From contig VHBB01000002.1 in NCBI GenBank assembly GCA_016872155.1, positions 144,909-208,908 on the forward strand: 64,000 bases of DNA, given 5' to 3'. Below are positions 9,914 through 18,302 of this stretch, in pieces (the first letter of the stretch is position 1; every line of letters begins with the position of its first letter). The notes below the pieces were generated by a model. It was not told the origin of the DNA and ran no database searches. It worked only from the letters and a program-made list of their open reading frames with translations. The translations under genes were made by a program, and so were the position numbers. This DNA comes from Sphingomonadales bacterium. Lineage in GTDB: Bacteria > Bacteroidota > Bacteroidia > Chitinophagales > Chitinophagaceae.

Positions 9914-10247
9914 AGAACGCTGTATTCGTCTAGAAGAGCCACTGCTTTTGGGTAACAAGCTGCTGGGGGGAGGCCTGGATACAATGTATCTGCAGTCTTG
10001 CTTTGAAGAAAAAAAACCTGTTATTCGCCCATTGTTGACCCCCCTTGCCGGTATTTTGCGTGTACCTCCCTGCCAGCGCAGATTCGAGCGGGTCTTTACG
10101 AGTACACCGTAACGTGTACAAGCTGTTAATAACCTAGCGGAGCAGTGAGTTGTATAAGTGCTTGTGCCACCGGAGTAAAAAAAGTCGAACACTTTTACGA
10201 GCTTGAGGGAATATGCGTATTTTCATCGCCTCAAAAATTCAGCCCTG
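9914..10247. other. 334-base non-coding gap between priA and the subtilase gene
   Basis: No convincing gene, tRNA or strong intrinsic terminator is visible. Short open frames here lack codon bias or recognisable protein sequence. No exact TAnnTTTG match was found; partial matches such as GTATTTTG near 10050 are weak candidates for the promoter of the downstream secreted peptidase. Confidence 0.5.
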
Positions 10248-13200
10248 ATGAAAGCAATTTTTTTGCGAATCTCCGCATTGTTCATTCTTTTATTTTTTTG
10301 CTCATGCTTGCTGGCTCAACAGCCTCGCGATTATCAAGTAAAACTGCGTTCCGGCGCGTTTGTTCCCGAGCTCAATGCCGATAAACCTCGCAGTACCGAT
10401 TCTGTATTTCGCAATGCACAGTACGGCCCTTTTTGGTATGCTGTATTACAGTTCAATGATATTCCATCGGAGTCGCTTCGCCTTCAATTAACACAATCCG
10501 GCATTACGCTGCTGGATTATTTTCCTAACTACGCCTATGCGGCCAAGATCAATACTGGTTTTGATACTAGAACCTTCGCTTCCTTATCCGTTCGATCGGT
10601 GTTTGTATTTCAGGATCTTCAAAAGACCATCCCTGATCTTTTCTATGCTAAGGTGCCTGCCCATGCCCTTATAGAACCCGGCAAAGCCGATGTCACCATC
10701 ATTACTTACGAAACCATGACTCGCTCTGCTATAGAGCCTTTGCTCAGCAGTCTGGGCGCACAACTGATCAGAGAAGATGCCCCCTTTAGAAGTTTTGTTG
10801 TACGGGTGCCTGCTACGCAACTCAAATCATTGGTACGTCTTTCGGTAGTGCAGTGGGCTGAATTTATCGATGAACCCAATAAAGAAGAAAATCTTCCAGG
10901 CCGTTCTTTGCACCGGGTAAGTCCTATTAGCGACGGGCCTCGAAATCTTAAAGGAGAAGGCATTAATGTTGGCATTTGGGATGGAGGCGCAATAGGGCAA
11001 CATCTTGATTTTTTACCCACCGGCCGCGTTACACAGGTCGAGAATGCGGCCTTCAGTAACCATTCGACCCACTGCTCCGGCACTATACTCGGAAAAGGAA
11101 TCGCCAATCCCAATGCCAGAGGTATGGCTCCCAATGCAAAATTGTACTCTTATGATTTTAATGGAAATGTATCGGCTGAGATCGCCGCTGCCATACCGGC
11201 CTATAATCTTGTGGTGAGCAGTCACTCTTATGGTGCAACTACTGCAACCTGTGGAATAAATGGAACCAATGTATGGTATTCAGCTACCAGTCGCGCCACC
11301 GATCTTAATTTGAACAATTTTCCTTTTCACTTACATGTACACTCTGCAGGGAATTCTCAAACCTCTTGTACCGGTGGCTGGCATACGATAACGGGCAGCG
11401 GTAAGTCTGCTAAAAACAATATCCTTGTTGCCAGCGTCACCTCTACTGATGCGATATCTTCTTTTAGCAGTTTTGGACCCGTGCAAGATGGAAGGGTGAA
11501 GCCCGATATCAGTGCCATGGGCACCAATGTATTCTCTACCTACAGCACGGGGCCCACCGCTTACGCTACGATCTCTGGTACGTCCATGGCTACTCCCGGT
11601 GTGGCGGGCTCTATAGCCCTATTGGTTGAGCGGTTTAAGCAACTCAATAGCAATACACTTCCGCCATCTGCCCTTATTAAGAGCGCTGTATTAAATACTG
11701 CTCAAGATCTGGGTAATCCCGGGCCTGATTATCGGTTTGGGTACGGCCGCATCGATGCGTTGGAGGCCGTTCGGGTACTTGAAGACAACCGATATGTAGT
11801 TACCACCGTTGCCAATGCTGCCTTCAATGAGTTGACCATTAGCGTTCCTCCCAATACCGCCCGCCTAAATGTAATGTTGAACTGGAACGATCCGGCCGGT
11901 GCTCCCAATGCCAATCCGGCATTGGTCAACAACTTAGATATTGCTGTTAACAATACTACTACGACTTTTTTGCCCTGGGTACTCGATAAAGACAATCCTT
12001 CGGCTACTGCTACTACTGGAATAGATAATGTTAGTAATGTAGAACAAGTGACCATCAATAATCCAGCCGCCGGTACCTATGTGGTTAAAGTAACGGGCAC
12101 TAGTGTGGCTACAGGCACCAACCAACAATATGCTTTGACGTGGACTATCGATCAGCCTCGTATCGAAATGATCTATCCCAATGGGGGTGAATCATTTTCT
12201 CCCGGCAGCTCAGAGGTAATTACGTGGAATCAGTTCGGTCTTACCGGGACGCAAACACTAGAGTACTCGGTAGATAACGGCGCCAACTGGTTATTGATCT
12301 CCAATACTATTGCCAGCACCACCAATCGCTTTACCTGGTCCGTTCCCGCTGGAATCAATACATCGCAGGCGCGCATTCGAGTGACTAGTGGCTCTTTGTC
12401 CGATCAGAGCGACGCCGTTTTTAAAGCCTTGGGTACTGTAACCGGTTTTTCTGGTAATGGTACCAGCTGTGCCGCAGGAGAGATCAATTTTAGCTGGACT
12501 ACAGTAGCGGGTGCTACGCACTATGATATTTACAGGCTTAATCAGGCCAATGGAGAGTATGTGCTTTTTGCAGGCAATCTTACCAGCAATAGTTATTCGG
12601 CCACCGGACTTACGCCCGGGCAAAGTGATTGGTATTCTATTCGCTGCAGAAGTTCGGTCACTACTGCCGAGAGCCAAAGAACAAATGCTATTGCAGTAAC
12701 TGCATCGTCTGGTGGAGGTAATATGGGAGCTCTAGGAGCCATAACAGGAGAGACCACCATCTGTAGTACCGGTCCGGTTTCTTACAGTATCAACCCCGTT
12801 ACAGGTGCTACCGGATATGTATGGACCGTTCCTGCGGGCGCCGCGATTGTAGGAGGGCAGGGGACTAACCAGATCAGCGTCTCGTTCGTTTCCGGTAGTC
12901 AGTCCGGGAATGTCTCTGTTTATGCGACCAATACTAATTGTCAGACCCCTTCTGTGCAGCTATCCGTTATAGTGGGCAATAGCTCTTTAACCGCTCCCGT
13001 TAGTGAAGGTAATCAGCAACAATTAGTTTGCCCCGGAGCTGCCATACCCACGCTGGCCGCCTCGGCATCTGTACTAACCGGGCAAACTGTTGTTTGGTAT
13101 TCAGCTGCTACAGGTGGATCGGTAGTCGCCAACCCTACTCTTAATACAATTGGTTCGGTTACCTACTTTGCGGCTGCACGCGATAACCTTACCGGATGTG

Positions 13201-14198
13201 AGGGCACCGCAAGAACGGGTGTAACACTCACCCTTACAGCGGTACCAGCCGCTACCATCACAGCCGGAGGACCCACCAGTTTTTGTTTGGGTGGATCGGT
13301 TACGCTTACTGCCAATAGTGGTACCTCTTATTTGTGGAGCAATGGCCAAACCGGCTCGTCGATTACAGTCAATACAAGTCAATCTGTAACAGTAACGGTA
13401 ACGACCGGCTCTTGCGTAAGCACCGCTGCTCCGACTGTTGTTACAGTTAACCCGCTACCTGTTGCCACCATCACGCCATTAACTGCTACCCGTGTGTGTG
13501 ACGGCGATCGTGTATTGCTGGCTGCCTCTACAGGAAGCACTTGGAGTTGGAGTAATGGCGCAACTTCGCAATCGGTATTGATCGGTACAAGCGGCAACTA
13601 CCTAGTTACTGTAACAAATAGCTTTGGATGTTCAGCAGCCTCCGCTCCAGTAGCTGTTACCATTGAACCCAATCCGGTTGTCACTTTGCAAGCCAGTCCC
13701 TATACCAGGGTGTTGCCAGGTATTCAAACGACCATCAATGCATTGGTTACACCGGCCGGTTCTTATAACTTTGCCTGGTTCCTTAACAATAACCCGCTTA
13801 CAGGAGAATCCACGGCTAGCGTAGATTCCATTGGGTGGAAGCATCCCTCGGGCAGTTACAAGGTAAGAGTACAAAATAATCCGCCTCGTCTACCTTGCGC
13901 CAATACCTCTGAAGTGCTGGTAATCGGAGACTCGGTAACTGCGCGTTTGTTTGTCTTTCCTAGTCCAAATAATGGCTCATTTAAAGTGTCTTATTATAGT
14001 GCGGTTGCTACGACGTATAGCCTTCAAGTCTTCGATAGTAAAGGAGGCATGGTATTTAATAAGCAGCTTCCGGCCACCGCGGGATATCCTTTATTAGATG
14101 TTGATCTTCGTAGTGCACAAGGCGGGCTGTATATTGTTCGTTTGGTCAATGCCGCCAACGCGGTACTAGCATCCGGAAAAGTGATCATCAACAAGTAG
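10248..14198 (+). CDS. T9SS-secreted subtilisin-like (S8) serine peptidase
   Basis: Predicted secreted protease of 1316 residues. The ATG at 10248 opens a clear signal peptide (MKAIFLRISALFILL, cleavage after LLAQ). The S8 triad is visible: D245 in VGIWDGG, H272 in NHSTHCSGT, the oxyanion Asn N369 in SAGN, and S446 in SGTSMATPGVAG. After the catalytic domain come a jelly-roll-like segment, a fibronectin-III-like region (~730-820) and PKD/Ig-like repeats (~826-1210). The last ~85 residues, beginning LFVFPSPNNG and ending GKVIINK, form a type A T9SS sorting domain, normally removed at the outer membrane. Role is probably extracellular protein degradation; the substrate is unknown. A strong terminator follows. 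Confidence 0.92.
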   Translation: MKAIFLRISALFILLFFCSCLLAQQPRDYQVKLRSGAFVPELNADKPRSTDSVFRNAQYGPFWYAVLQFNDIPSESLRLQLTQSGITLLDYFPNYAYAAKINTGFDTRTFASLSVRSVFVFQDLQKTIPDLFYAKVPAHALIEPGKADVTIITYETMTRSAIEPLLSSLGAQLIREDAPFRSFVVRVPATQLKSLVRLSVVQWAEFIDEPNKEENLPGRSLHRVSPISDGPRNLKGEGINVGIWDGGAIGQHLDFLPTGRVTQVENAAFSNHSTHCSGTILGKGIANPNARGMAPNAKLYSYDFNGNVSAEIAAAIPAYNLVVSSHSYGATTATCGINGTNVWYSATSRATDLNLNNFPFHLHVHSAGNSQTSCTGGWHTITGSGKSAKNNILVASVTSTDAISSFSSFGPVQDGRVKPDISAMGTNVFSTYSTGPTAYATISGTSMATPGVAGSIALLVERFKQLNSNTLPPSALIKSAVLNTAQDLGNPGPDYRFGYGRIDALEAVRVLEDNRYVVTTVANAAFNELTISVPPNTARLNVMLNWNDPAGAPNANPALVNNLDIAVNNTTTTFLPWVLDKDNPSATATTGIDNVSNVEQVTINNPAAGTYVVKVTGTSVATGTNQQYALTWTIDQPRIEMIYPNGGESFSPGSSEVITWNQFGLTGTQTLEYSVDNGANWLLISNTIASTTNRFTWSVPAGINTSQARIRVTSGSLSDQSDAVFKALGTVTGFSGNGTSCAAGEINFSWTTVAGATHYDIYRLNQANGEYVLFAGNLTSNSYSATGLTPGQSDWYSIRCRSSVTTAESQRTNAIAVTASSGGGNMGALGAITGETTICSTGPVSYSINPVTGATGYVWTVPAGAAIVGGQGTNQISVSFVSGSQSGNVSVYATNTNCQTPSVQLSVIVGNSSLTAPVSEGNQQQLVCPGAAIPTLAASASVLTGQTVVWYSAATGGSVVANPTLNTIGSVTYFAAARDNLTGCEGTARTGVTLTLTAVPAATITAGGPTSFCLGGSVTLTANSGTSYLWSNGQTGSSITVNTSQSVTVTVTTGSCVSTAAPTVVTVNPLPVATITPLTATRVCDGDRVLLAASTGSTWSWSNGATSQSVLIGTSGNYLVTVTNSFGCSAASAPVAVTIEPNPVVTLQASPYTRVLPGIQTTINALVTPAGSYNFAWFLNNNPLTGESTASVDSIGWKHPSGSYKVRVQNNPPRLPCANTSEVLVIGDSVTARLFVFPSPNNGSFKVSYYSAVATTYSLQVFDSKGGMVFNKQLPATAGYPLLDVDLRSAQGGLYIVRLVNAANAVLASGKVIINK

Positions 14199-14214
14199 CT
14201 GTTTGCTCTTCTGT

Positions 14215-14257
14215 AAAGGCTGATCGGTATCAACAAAATACTGATCAGCCTTTTTTT
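14215..14257 (+). terminator. Intrinsic terminator of the subtilase gene
   Basis: AAAGGCTGATC and GATCAGCCTTT form the main stem around a short loop, followed by seven T. Confidence 0.9.
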
Positions 14258-14343
14258 ATGTCTACACAGTAGTGTTGCTTTATTAATTATTGTCATTTTT
14301 ATTCAATCGGCAGGGTGTCATCTTGCACCTATCAACGTTGTAA

Positions 14344-14706
14344 GGGCAGGTTCTTGAAGACATCTTCGGAAACCAGACCAGTCCGTTTCTTGTCTTTTCG
14401 AACAGAAATTTCAATGTAGCCATTCGATCTGCTACTGCAAATTTCTCTTACATCGGATCAGGTACTGGTAACAATGTAATGCCTTGTAGTGTATTGCAAT
14501 ACAATTTGGCTACTAATGGTACCGGGGGTGTAAATGCCACACCCTCTATGTGGAACTCACTGAGCACTACTGCCTCTCCCCTGATTACTGGAGGCACGTT
14601 TGGCCCTGCCAGACCTTTCTCTGTTAAGATGAGGGCTATTCCCGGATGGAGTTACACCGGTGGCGATTATTTGCTGAGCGTTATATTGACCGCTACGCAG
14701 CTTTAA
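14344..14706 (+). pseudogene. Remnant of a secreted-protein gene (5' end missing)
   Basis: The frame is open from just after a TAA at 14341 to the TAA at 14704-14706 and encodes a plausible protein tail: SPFLVFSNRNFNVAIRS, a middle part with VMPCSVLQYNL, and the ending GDYLLSVILTATQL. This pattern resembles the C-terminal half of short secreted Bacteroidota proteins with a DUF4402 / spore-coat-U-like look (from memory, not searched). No start codon with a signal peptide exists in frame; the only internal ATG (14479) would cut the domain. A hydrophobic stretch in another frame around 14280-14340 hints that the N-terminal half was lost by frameshift or deletion. A good terminator still follows. 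Confidence 0.5.
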
Positions 14707-14724
14707 GAAGTAAAGTTCATTTGG

Positions 14725-14759
14725 GGTTGCTCTCTTTTAGAAGAGGGCAACCTCTTTTT
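14725..14759 (+). terminator. Intrinsic terminator after the gene remnant
   Basis: GGTTGCTCTCTT pairs with AAGAGGGCAACC (one wobble) around TTAG, followed by TCTTTTT. It suggests that the remnant was once an expressed unit. Confidence 0.85.
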
Positions 14760-15098
14760 AAGCAGGCTCAATGATCGATGAACTCATAATGCGAAACAGG
14801 CTTCGTACGTTACTGTTACCGGTTTTTATTTCAATGCCCAGTTGTTCGGTTTTTTGCTGGCTCTTTCCAAGATAAGTCAAGGTGCTCAACAGGCCTATGA
14901 TTTAAATCATGATTAATATGATAAGGGTAATCTTTTAAAAATTTCTTTTTGGTTTTTGGATAAAGGTTTATTTCTAGTAGATATACTGGCAGTTATTGAA
15001 TATTTATTCTCATTGTTGTTTTCCTGAAATTTCTTTTGAAAAAAGACATCAAATTCAATTCTCATCAGCTGAAATTATTTAACTGTATAACTAATTTT
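14760..15098. other. 339-base AT-rich intergenic region with a 14-bp palindrome
   Basis: No gene is visible. The region is AT-rich from ~14900 and holds the perfect palindrome described separately at 14897-14910. The promoter of the downstream lipoprotein gene is presumably here, but no exact TAnnTTTG match is clear. Confidence 0.5.
14897..14910. promoter_or_regulatory. Candidate FNR-like operator 1 (ATGATTTAAATCAT)
   Basis: A perfect 14-bp palindrome whose core TGAT-TTAA-ATCA matches the inner part of the FNR consensus TTGAT-N4-ATCAA. It lies ~190 bp upstream of the lipoprotein start and resembles the two sites flanking the Crp/Fnr gene. The distance makes this the weakest of the three. Confidence 0.35.
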
Positions 15099-16703
15099 AT
15101 GAAAAATTTTCTTATTGTGTTTCTCGTTTCTTTCTTATTGACCGCTTTTGGGTGTACTCGTCAAAAAGATATCGTTTCGCTGGATCAAACTTCTAGCGAT
15201 AAGCCTGTCTTAGCTGCCCGTTACCCCTCAACTCCCGAGGAGTTGGCCCTGGTCGGTCATCTCTCTGAGATAACAGAGGTATTTAAAGTGCTCTACAAGA
15301 ATAATGCTAATGTAAGATTGGTTAATGCTTCTATCTATGCCCATGTATTTGCCGATGAGACTGTTCTTTTGGGCGATCTTATTTTTCCTGCACAAAGCAG
15401 ACTGCCACTATATACTCGTTTTGATTCTCTCTCCCGAGCCTGGAATGTAGATCTTGCTTCTTTTGCCCAGCAATTCTGGAGTGAGGTACAAAAACGCAAT
15501 AACGCCGACCTTGAACAGTTCTTGCAAGGTCTAATGCCTTCTGTTGCTGCAGGACAATATGGTGTTGATAACGGAACGGCGCCCCCTGTCTCTGTCTATT
15601 TTCCATATTCCGAGTTGTTCGCTCCTTCTACCGGCGGGGCTTATCTTCCTACAGTATCACTGCTCAATGCTGCCGCTGATACAGATGAGGCGCCCGGTAG
15701 TGAGCCTGTTTACCAAGGAAGCACACTTACTGGTTATACTACTGTCTTAGTGAATGATGTTTATACAACTTCACATCCTACTCATATAGTTGGGGTCAAT
15801 GGTCCTGAGCAGCCGGCCACCGGACCTGGGGGGGGGGGGATAGGTATTGGTGGTGGCGGTTTTTGTTTTGGGCCTGGTTGCATGGGATGGATACCGCCTC
15901 CAACCACCGTGCCGGTAGAGATCAAACGTTCAGTTTTAGTTGATAATTATGTCTTAAAAGCTCAGTATGATAATCTGATCAGCTTTACAGGGAATGGTGG
16001 TGGCTCAGAGGTTCGCATCAATAGGATCTCTGCTCATCTACAGCCTACTATAGGCTCTGCAGTTACTGAATTTGCACCGCTGCCCCTTGTGAATGCTCCT
16101 CCTGGCTTTAGTTTCGATCAAACACTGACCTCACATACCCGGCAAGAGATTAGCGACAAGGTCTGGAAGAAAACTCTCTTTTGGGGACCGGCGTATGGTG
16201 AATCTCGGTGGGACACCAGTTGGGTACAAGACAATTTTGAACAGGTCTTAGCTGTTTGGGAGTATGATAATACCAACCAGCGGGCCTCTTTTAATGGGCA
16301 GCTTTATACCACACTAATTCAAACCACTAGTACTCCTATGGCGTTAGTTGGCGGTGTCAAGCCTTACTCGGTACTGGCTCCCTCTATGCATCCGCCAATA
16401 AAACACCTTAGAATTTCTAGAAGCGTTTATTTTGGTGAGGCTCGAAATAATTTTGGATTTGGATATCGACCCGGTAATTGTGGAACTGATTTTAACAGAT
16501 CTCAATATAAGTGGGATTGTACAAATTGGAGTGATTATGCAGGATTGGACCCCTATTCTTTTTCATTTCCTAGTCCCGCCAATCAAACCTCGCTTTGGCC
16601 TGCTCGTGATGTACACTGGGACACAAAGGCGGGCTCGGTATTTGGCTGGGTATGGCCTTATCGAGTTTATTACACTGGAGGGTATTCACCGATTTGGTTC
16701 TAA
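15099..16703 (+). CDS. Lipoprotein of unknown family with a 12-G tract
   Basis: Product not recognised. The ATG at 15099 gives a lipoprotein signal peptide (MKNFLIVFLVSFLLTAFGC, lipobox LTAFGC), so it is probably anchored in the outer membrane or exported. The mature part is 534 residues in total length and rich in Ser, Pro, Tyr and Trp. A Gly-rich segment at residues ~243-260 is encoded partly by twelve consecutive G (15828-15839). The C-terminal third is aromatic, with few cysteines (CGTDF, WDCTNW). The upstream in-frame ATG at 15036 would bury the signal peptide. A small lipoprotein gene follows after 20 bases, suggesting an operon. No enzyme motif was identified. Confidence 0.8.
   Translation: MKNFLIVFLVSFLLTAFGCTRQKDIVSLDQTSSDKPVLAARYPSTPEELALVGHLSEITEVFKVLYKNNANVRLVNASIYAHVFADETVLLGDLIFPAQSRLPLYTRFDSLSRAWNVDLASFAQQFWSEVQKRNNADLEQFLQGLMPSVAAGQYGVDNGTAPPVSVYFPYSELFAPSTGGAYLPTVSLLNAAADTDEAPGSEPVYQGSTLTGYTTVLVNDVYTTSHPTHIVGVNGPEQPATGPGGGGIGIGGGGFCFGPGCMGWIPPPTTVPVEIKRSVLVDNYVLKAQYDNLISFTGNGGGSEVRINRISAHLQPTIGSAVTEFAPLPLVNAPPGFSFDQTLTSHTRQEISDKVWKKTLFWGPAYGESRWDTSWVQDNFEQVLAVWEYDNTNQRASFNGQLYTTLIQTTSTPMALVGGVKPYSVLAPSMHPPIKHLRISRSVYFGEARNNFGFGYRPGNCGTDFNRSQYKWDCTNWSDYAGLDPYSFSFPSPANQTSLWPARDVHWDTKAGSVFGWVWPYRVYYTGGYSPIWF
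15828..15839 (+). repeat. Homopolymeric G tract (12 G) inside the lipoprotein gene
   Basis: Twelve G in frame as four GGG codons (residues 244-247). Losing one G gives GGA followed directly by TAG; gaining one G runs ~35 codons into a TGA. Both truncate a secreted lipoprotein, the usual layout of a slippage-based phase switch. The present tract length encodes the full protein. Confidence 0.8.
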
Positions 16704-16723
16704 CATTTTAGTAAAGCTAGATT

Positions 16724-17083
16724 ATGAGGTATACTTTTATATTATTGGTTCTTTTATCTGCTTGCACCGGCGATGTATTTCCTCCAAAGGAGAACCTTCC
16801 GGACATTAATTTATTATATGATAAGAAGTGGAATTTAAAAAGTAGTGTTCGGGATGGCATTTCTTCCGTCCACCAAGGGGAGTGGGTGTTGCTTACCCGT
16901 GTCAATACAACTTCTTATTGCGGGCCGGTATGGAATGATAATTTCGGTAATAGTTGGTCTGTAATTGTTGATCCAATGGCCATTTCTACTCCTTTTACTG
17001 AGTATTATATACGTTATTTAATGAAGGATAGTATGGTCTTGGTGAGCGACAGGAATAATACATATAGGTTTAGTGTGAGGTAG
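16724..17083 (+). CDS. Small lipoprotein of unknown function
   Basis: 119 residues starting with MRYTFILLVLLSAC, a short signal peptide with lipobox LLSAC. The mature part (KKWNLKSS near its start, then several beta-strand-like stretches, ending TYRFSVR) is loosely reminiscent of small lipocalin-like Bacteroidota lipoproteins, but no family is assigned. It starts 20 bases after the larger lipoprotein and is followed by a DCC-family gene after 4 bases, so the three probably form one transcription unit. Confidence 0.7.
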   Translation: MRYTFILLVLLSACTGDVFPPKENLPDINLLYDKKWNLKSSVRDGISSVHQGEWVLLTRVNTTSYCGPVWNDNFGNSWSVIVDPMAISTPFTEYYIRYLMKDSMVLVSDRNNTYRFSVR

Positions 17084-17087
17084 CTGA

Positions 17088-17522
17088 TTGCAGCTCTTTC
17101 GAGCTATCTTGCAGTTATTGAGCGCTCCTTCGGATCATATTATTCTATATGACGGGTTTTGCTATTTGTGTAGCAGGGCTGTTCAATTTGTTTTACAGCG
17201 CGACCCCGTCGGTCATTTTTGCTTTACATCGCTTCAGTCCGAAGCTGGTAAGTCTATTTTACTGAACTATCATCGCTCTAACCTCGCTCTTGATTCTGTA
17301 GTACTAATCTCTAAAGGGCGAGTATATACGAGGTCTGATGCCGCGTTGTTGATCTTGCGTCATTTATCCGGCGGTTGGCGGCTATTTTCTTTTTTTCTGA
17401 TCATCCCCAGGCCAATCAGGGATCTCTTGTACCGCTTGGTAGCTCGTTATCGTTATCGCCTCTTTGGTAAAAGGGTCTCTTGTCTTATTGCTCTGCCTGA
17501 GTGGGAGGGGCGATTTTTTTAG
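17088..17522 (+). CDS. DCC-family (DUF393) thiol-disulfide oxidoreductase-like protein
   Basis: 144 residues with the family hallmark D-x2-C-x2-C near the N-terminus (YDGFCYLC: D22, C25, C28), and the family-like LQSEAGKSILL and SDAALLILRHL. A hydrophobic segment and an Arg-rich tail (RYRYRLFGKR) follow. The DCC family is thioredoxin-like by prediction; its substrates are mostly unknown. The start is taken as the TTG at 17088, as no in-frame ATG precedes the DCC motif. It lies 4 bases after the small lipoprotein gene. Confidence 0.85.
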   Translation: MQLFRAILQLLSAPSDHIILYDGFCYLCSRAVQFVLQRDPVGHFCFTSLQSEAGKSILLNYHRSNLALDSVVLISKGRVYTRSDAALLILRHLSGGWRLFSFFLIIPRPIRDLLYRLVARYRYRLFGKRVSCLIALPEWEGRFF

Positions 17523-17550
17523 GGAAATAATGAGCAATTTTTACCAAATA

Positions 17551-17564
17551 TTGACTTATATCAA
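17551..17564. promoter_or_regulatory. Candidate FNR-like operator 2, upstream of the Crp/Fnr gene (TTGACTTATATCAA)
   Basis: Matches TTGAT-N4-ATCAA with one mismatch, and the flanking A and T extend the dyad to 16 bp (ATTGA...TCAAT). It sits ~50-60 bp before the start of the Crp/Fnr regulator, a natural place for autoregulation. Confidence 0.55.
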
Positions 17565-17611
17565 TGTTTCAACTTATTTTCTGAGTCGATTTACGAATTT
17601 GTTACTTATTT

Positions 17612-18196
17612 GTGAGTATGCTCACCCTGGTCAATGATCTGGTTAAAATGCTTTCTCTCTTTTATCCTGTTTCAAAAGAGGTTAGGGCCTTTTTGTTGGC
17701 AAATTGCAGGCTTAGAAAAGCAGCCAAGGGCGAGTACCTGCTTGTGCCCGGCGAGGTTTGCGACCGATACTTTTTTATTCATCAGGGTGCGGTAAGAGCT
17801 TTTATTCGCGAGGGTGGAAAAGAAGTTACCACCTGGATTTCTGCCACCAACGAGATCGCGACTTCTATTTACAGTATGCGGGAGAAGAGGCCCTCGATGG
17901 AATATATTCAGGCCATTTGTGAATCAGTTTTACTAGAGCTGGACGCCGACAAGTTAGAGGAGTTGTTTCAAAAGTTTCCCGAGACCAATATCATCATCAG
18001 ACGTCTCTTGACTGCCTATTATCAAGATGCAGAGATACGGTCATTCATTGCTCGTATTCCTTCTGCCGAGGCCCGCTGTCAGTTCTTTTTAAAGACATAT
18101 CCAGACAAAGCGCTACTCGCCCCAAAAAAATATATAGCTTCTTTTCTCGGCATACGAGAAGAAACCTTGTCTAGGGTCATGAATAAGCGTAAGTAG
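17612..18196 (+). CDS. Crp/Fnr-family transcriptional regulator
   Basis: 194 residues from GTG at 17612; an ATG at 17618 is a possible alternative. The N-terminal ~125 residues form a cyclic-nucleotide-binding-type beta-barrel (GEYLLVPGEVCDRYFFIHQGAVRAF), followed by a long dimerisation helix and a C-terminal winged helix. The recognition helix reads REETLSRVMNK: E184, S187 and R188 match the E-x2-S-R residues with which FNR reads TTGA half-sites. Its four cysteines are scattered and do not form the N-terminal cluster of oxygen-sensing FNR, so the signal is unknown. FNR-like palindromes lie on both sides of the gene, suggesting control of itself and the S74 gene downstream. Confidence 0.88.
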   Translation: MSMLTLVNDLVKMLSLFYPVSKEVRAFLLANCRLRKAAKGEYLLVPGEVCDRYFFIHQGAVRAFIREGGKEVTTWISATNEIATSIYSMREKRPSMEYIQAICESVLLELDADKLEELFQKFPETNIIIRRLLTAYYQDAEIRSFIARIPSAEARCQFFLKTYPDKALLAPKKYIASFLGIREETLSRVMNKRK

Positions 18197-18214
18197 GGGA
18201 TTGAGTTTCTATGA

Positions 18215-18228
18215 TTGATTTAAGTCAA
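18215..18228. promoter_or_regulatory. Candidate FNR-like operator 3, upstream of the S74 gene (TTGATTTAAGTCAA)
   Basis: Matches TTGAT-N4-ATCAA with one mismatch. It differs by a single base from the reverse complement of the site at 17551-17564. It lies ~54 bp upstream of a TAATTTTC promoter-like element (18269-18276) for the S74 gene. Confidence 0.55.
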
Positions 18229-18302
18229 TTCATCCTAAAAAATTGGTTAATTACTTACGCTTGATTACTAATTTTCAGTTCAGCTATTAAAAGCCATCCG
18301 CT

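Noticed and set aside
10145..10384. Possible small gene overlapping the subtilase signal region
   Set aside because: Out of frame with the strong signal peptide of the subtilase and without protein-like composition.
17612..18196. Oxygen-sensing FNR
   Set aside because: The four cysteines are scattered and do not form the N-terminal [4Fe-4S] arrangement of FNR, so only family-level naming is justified.
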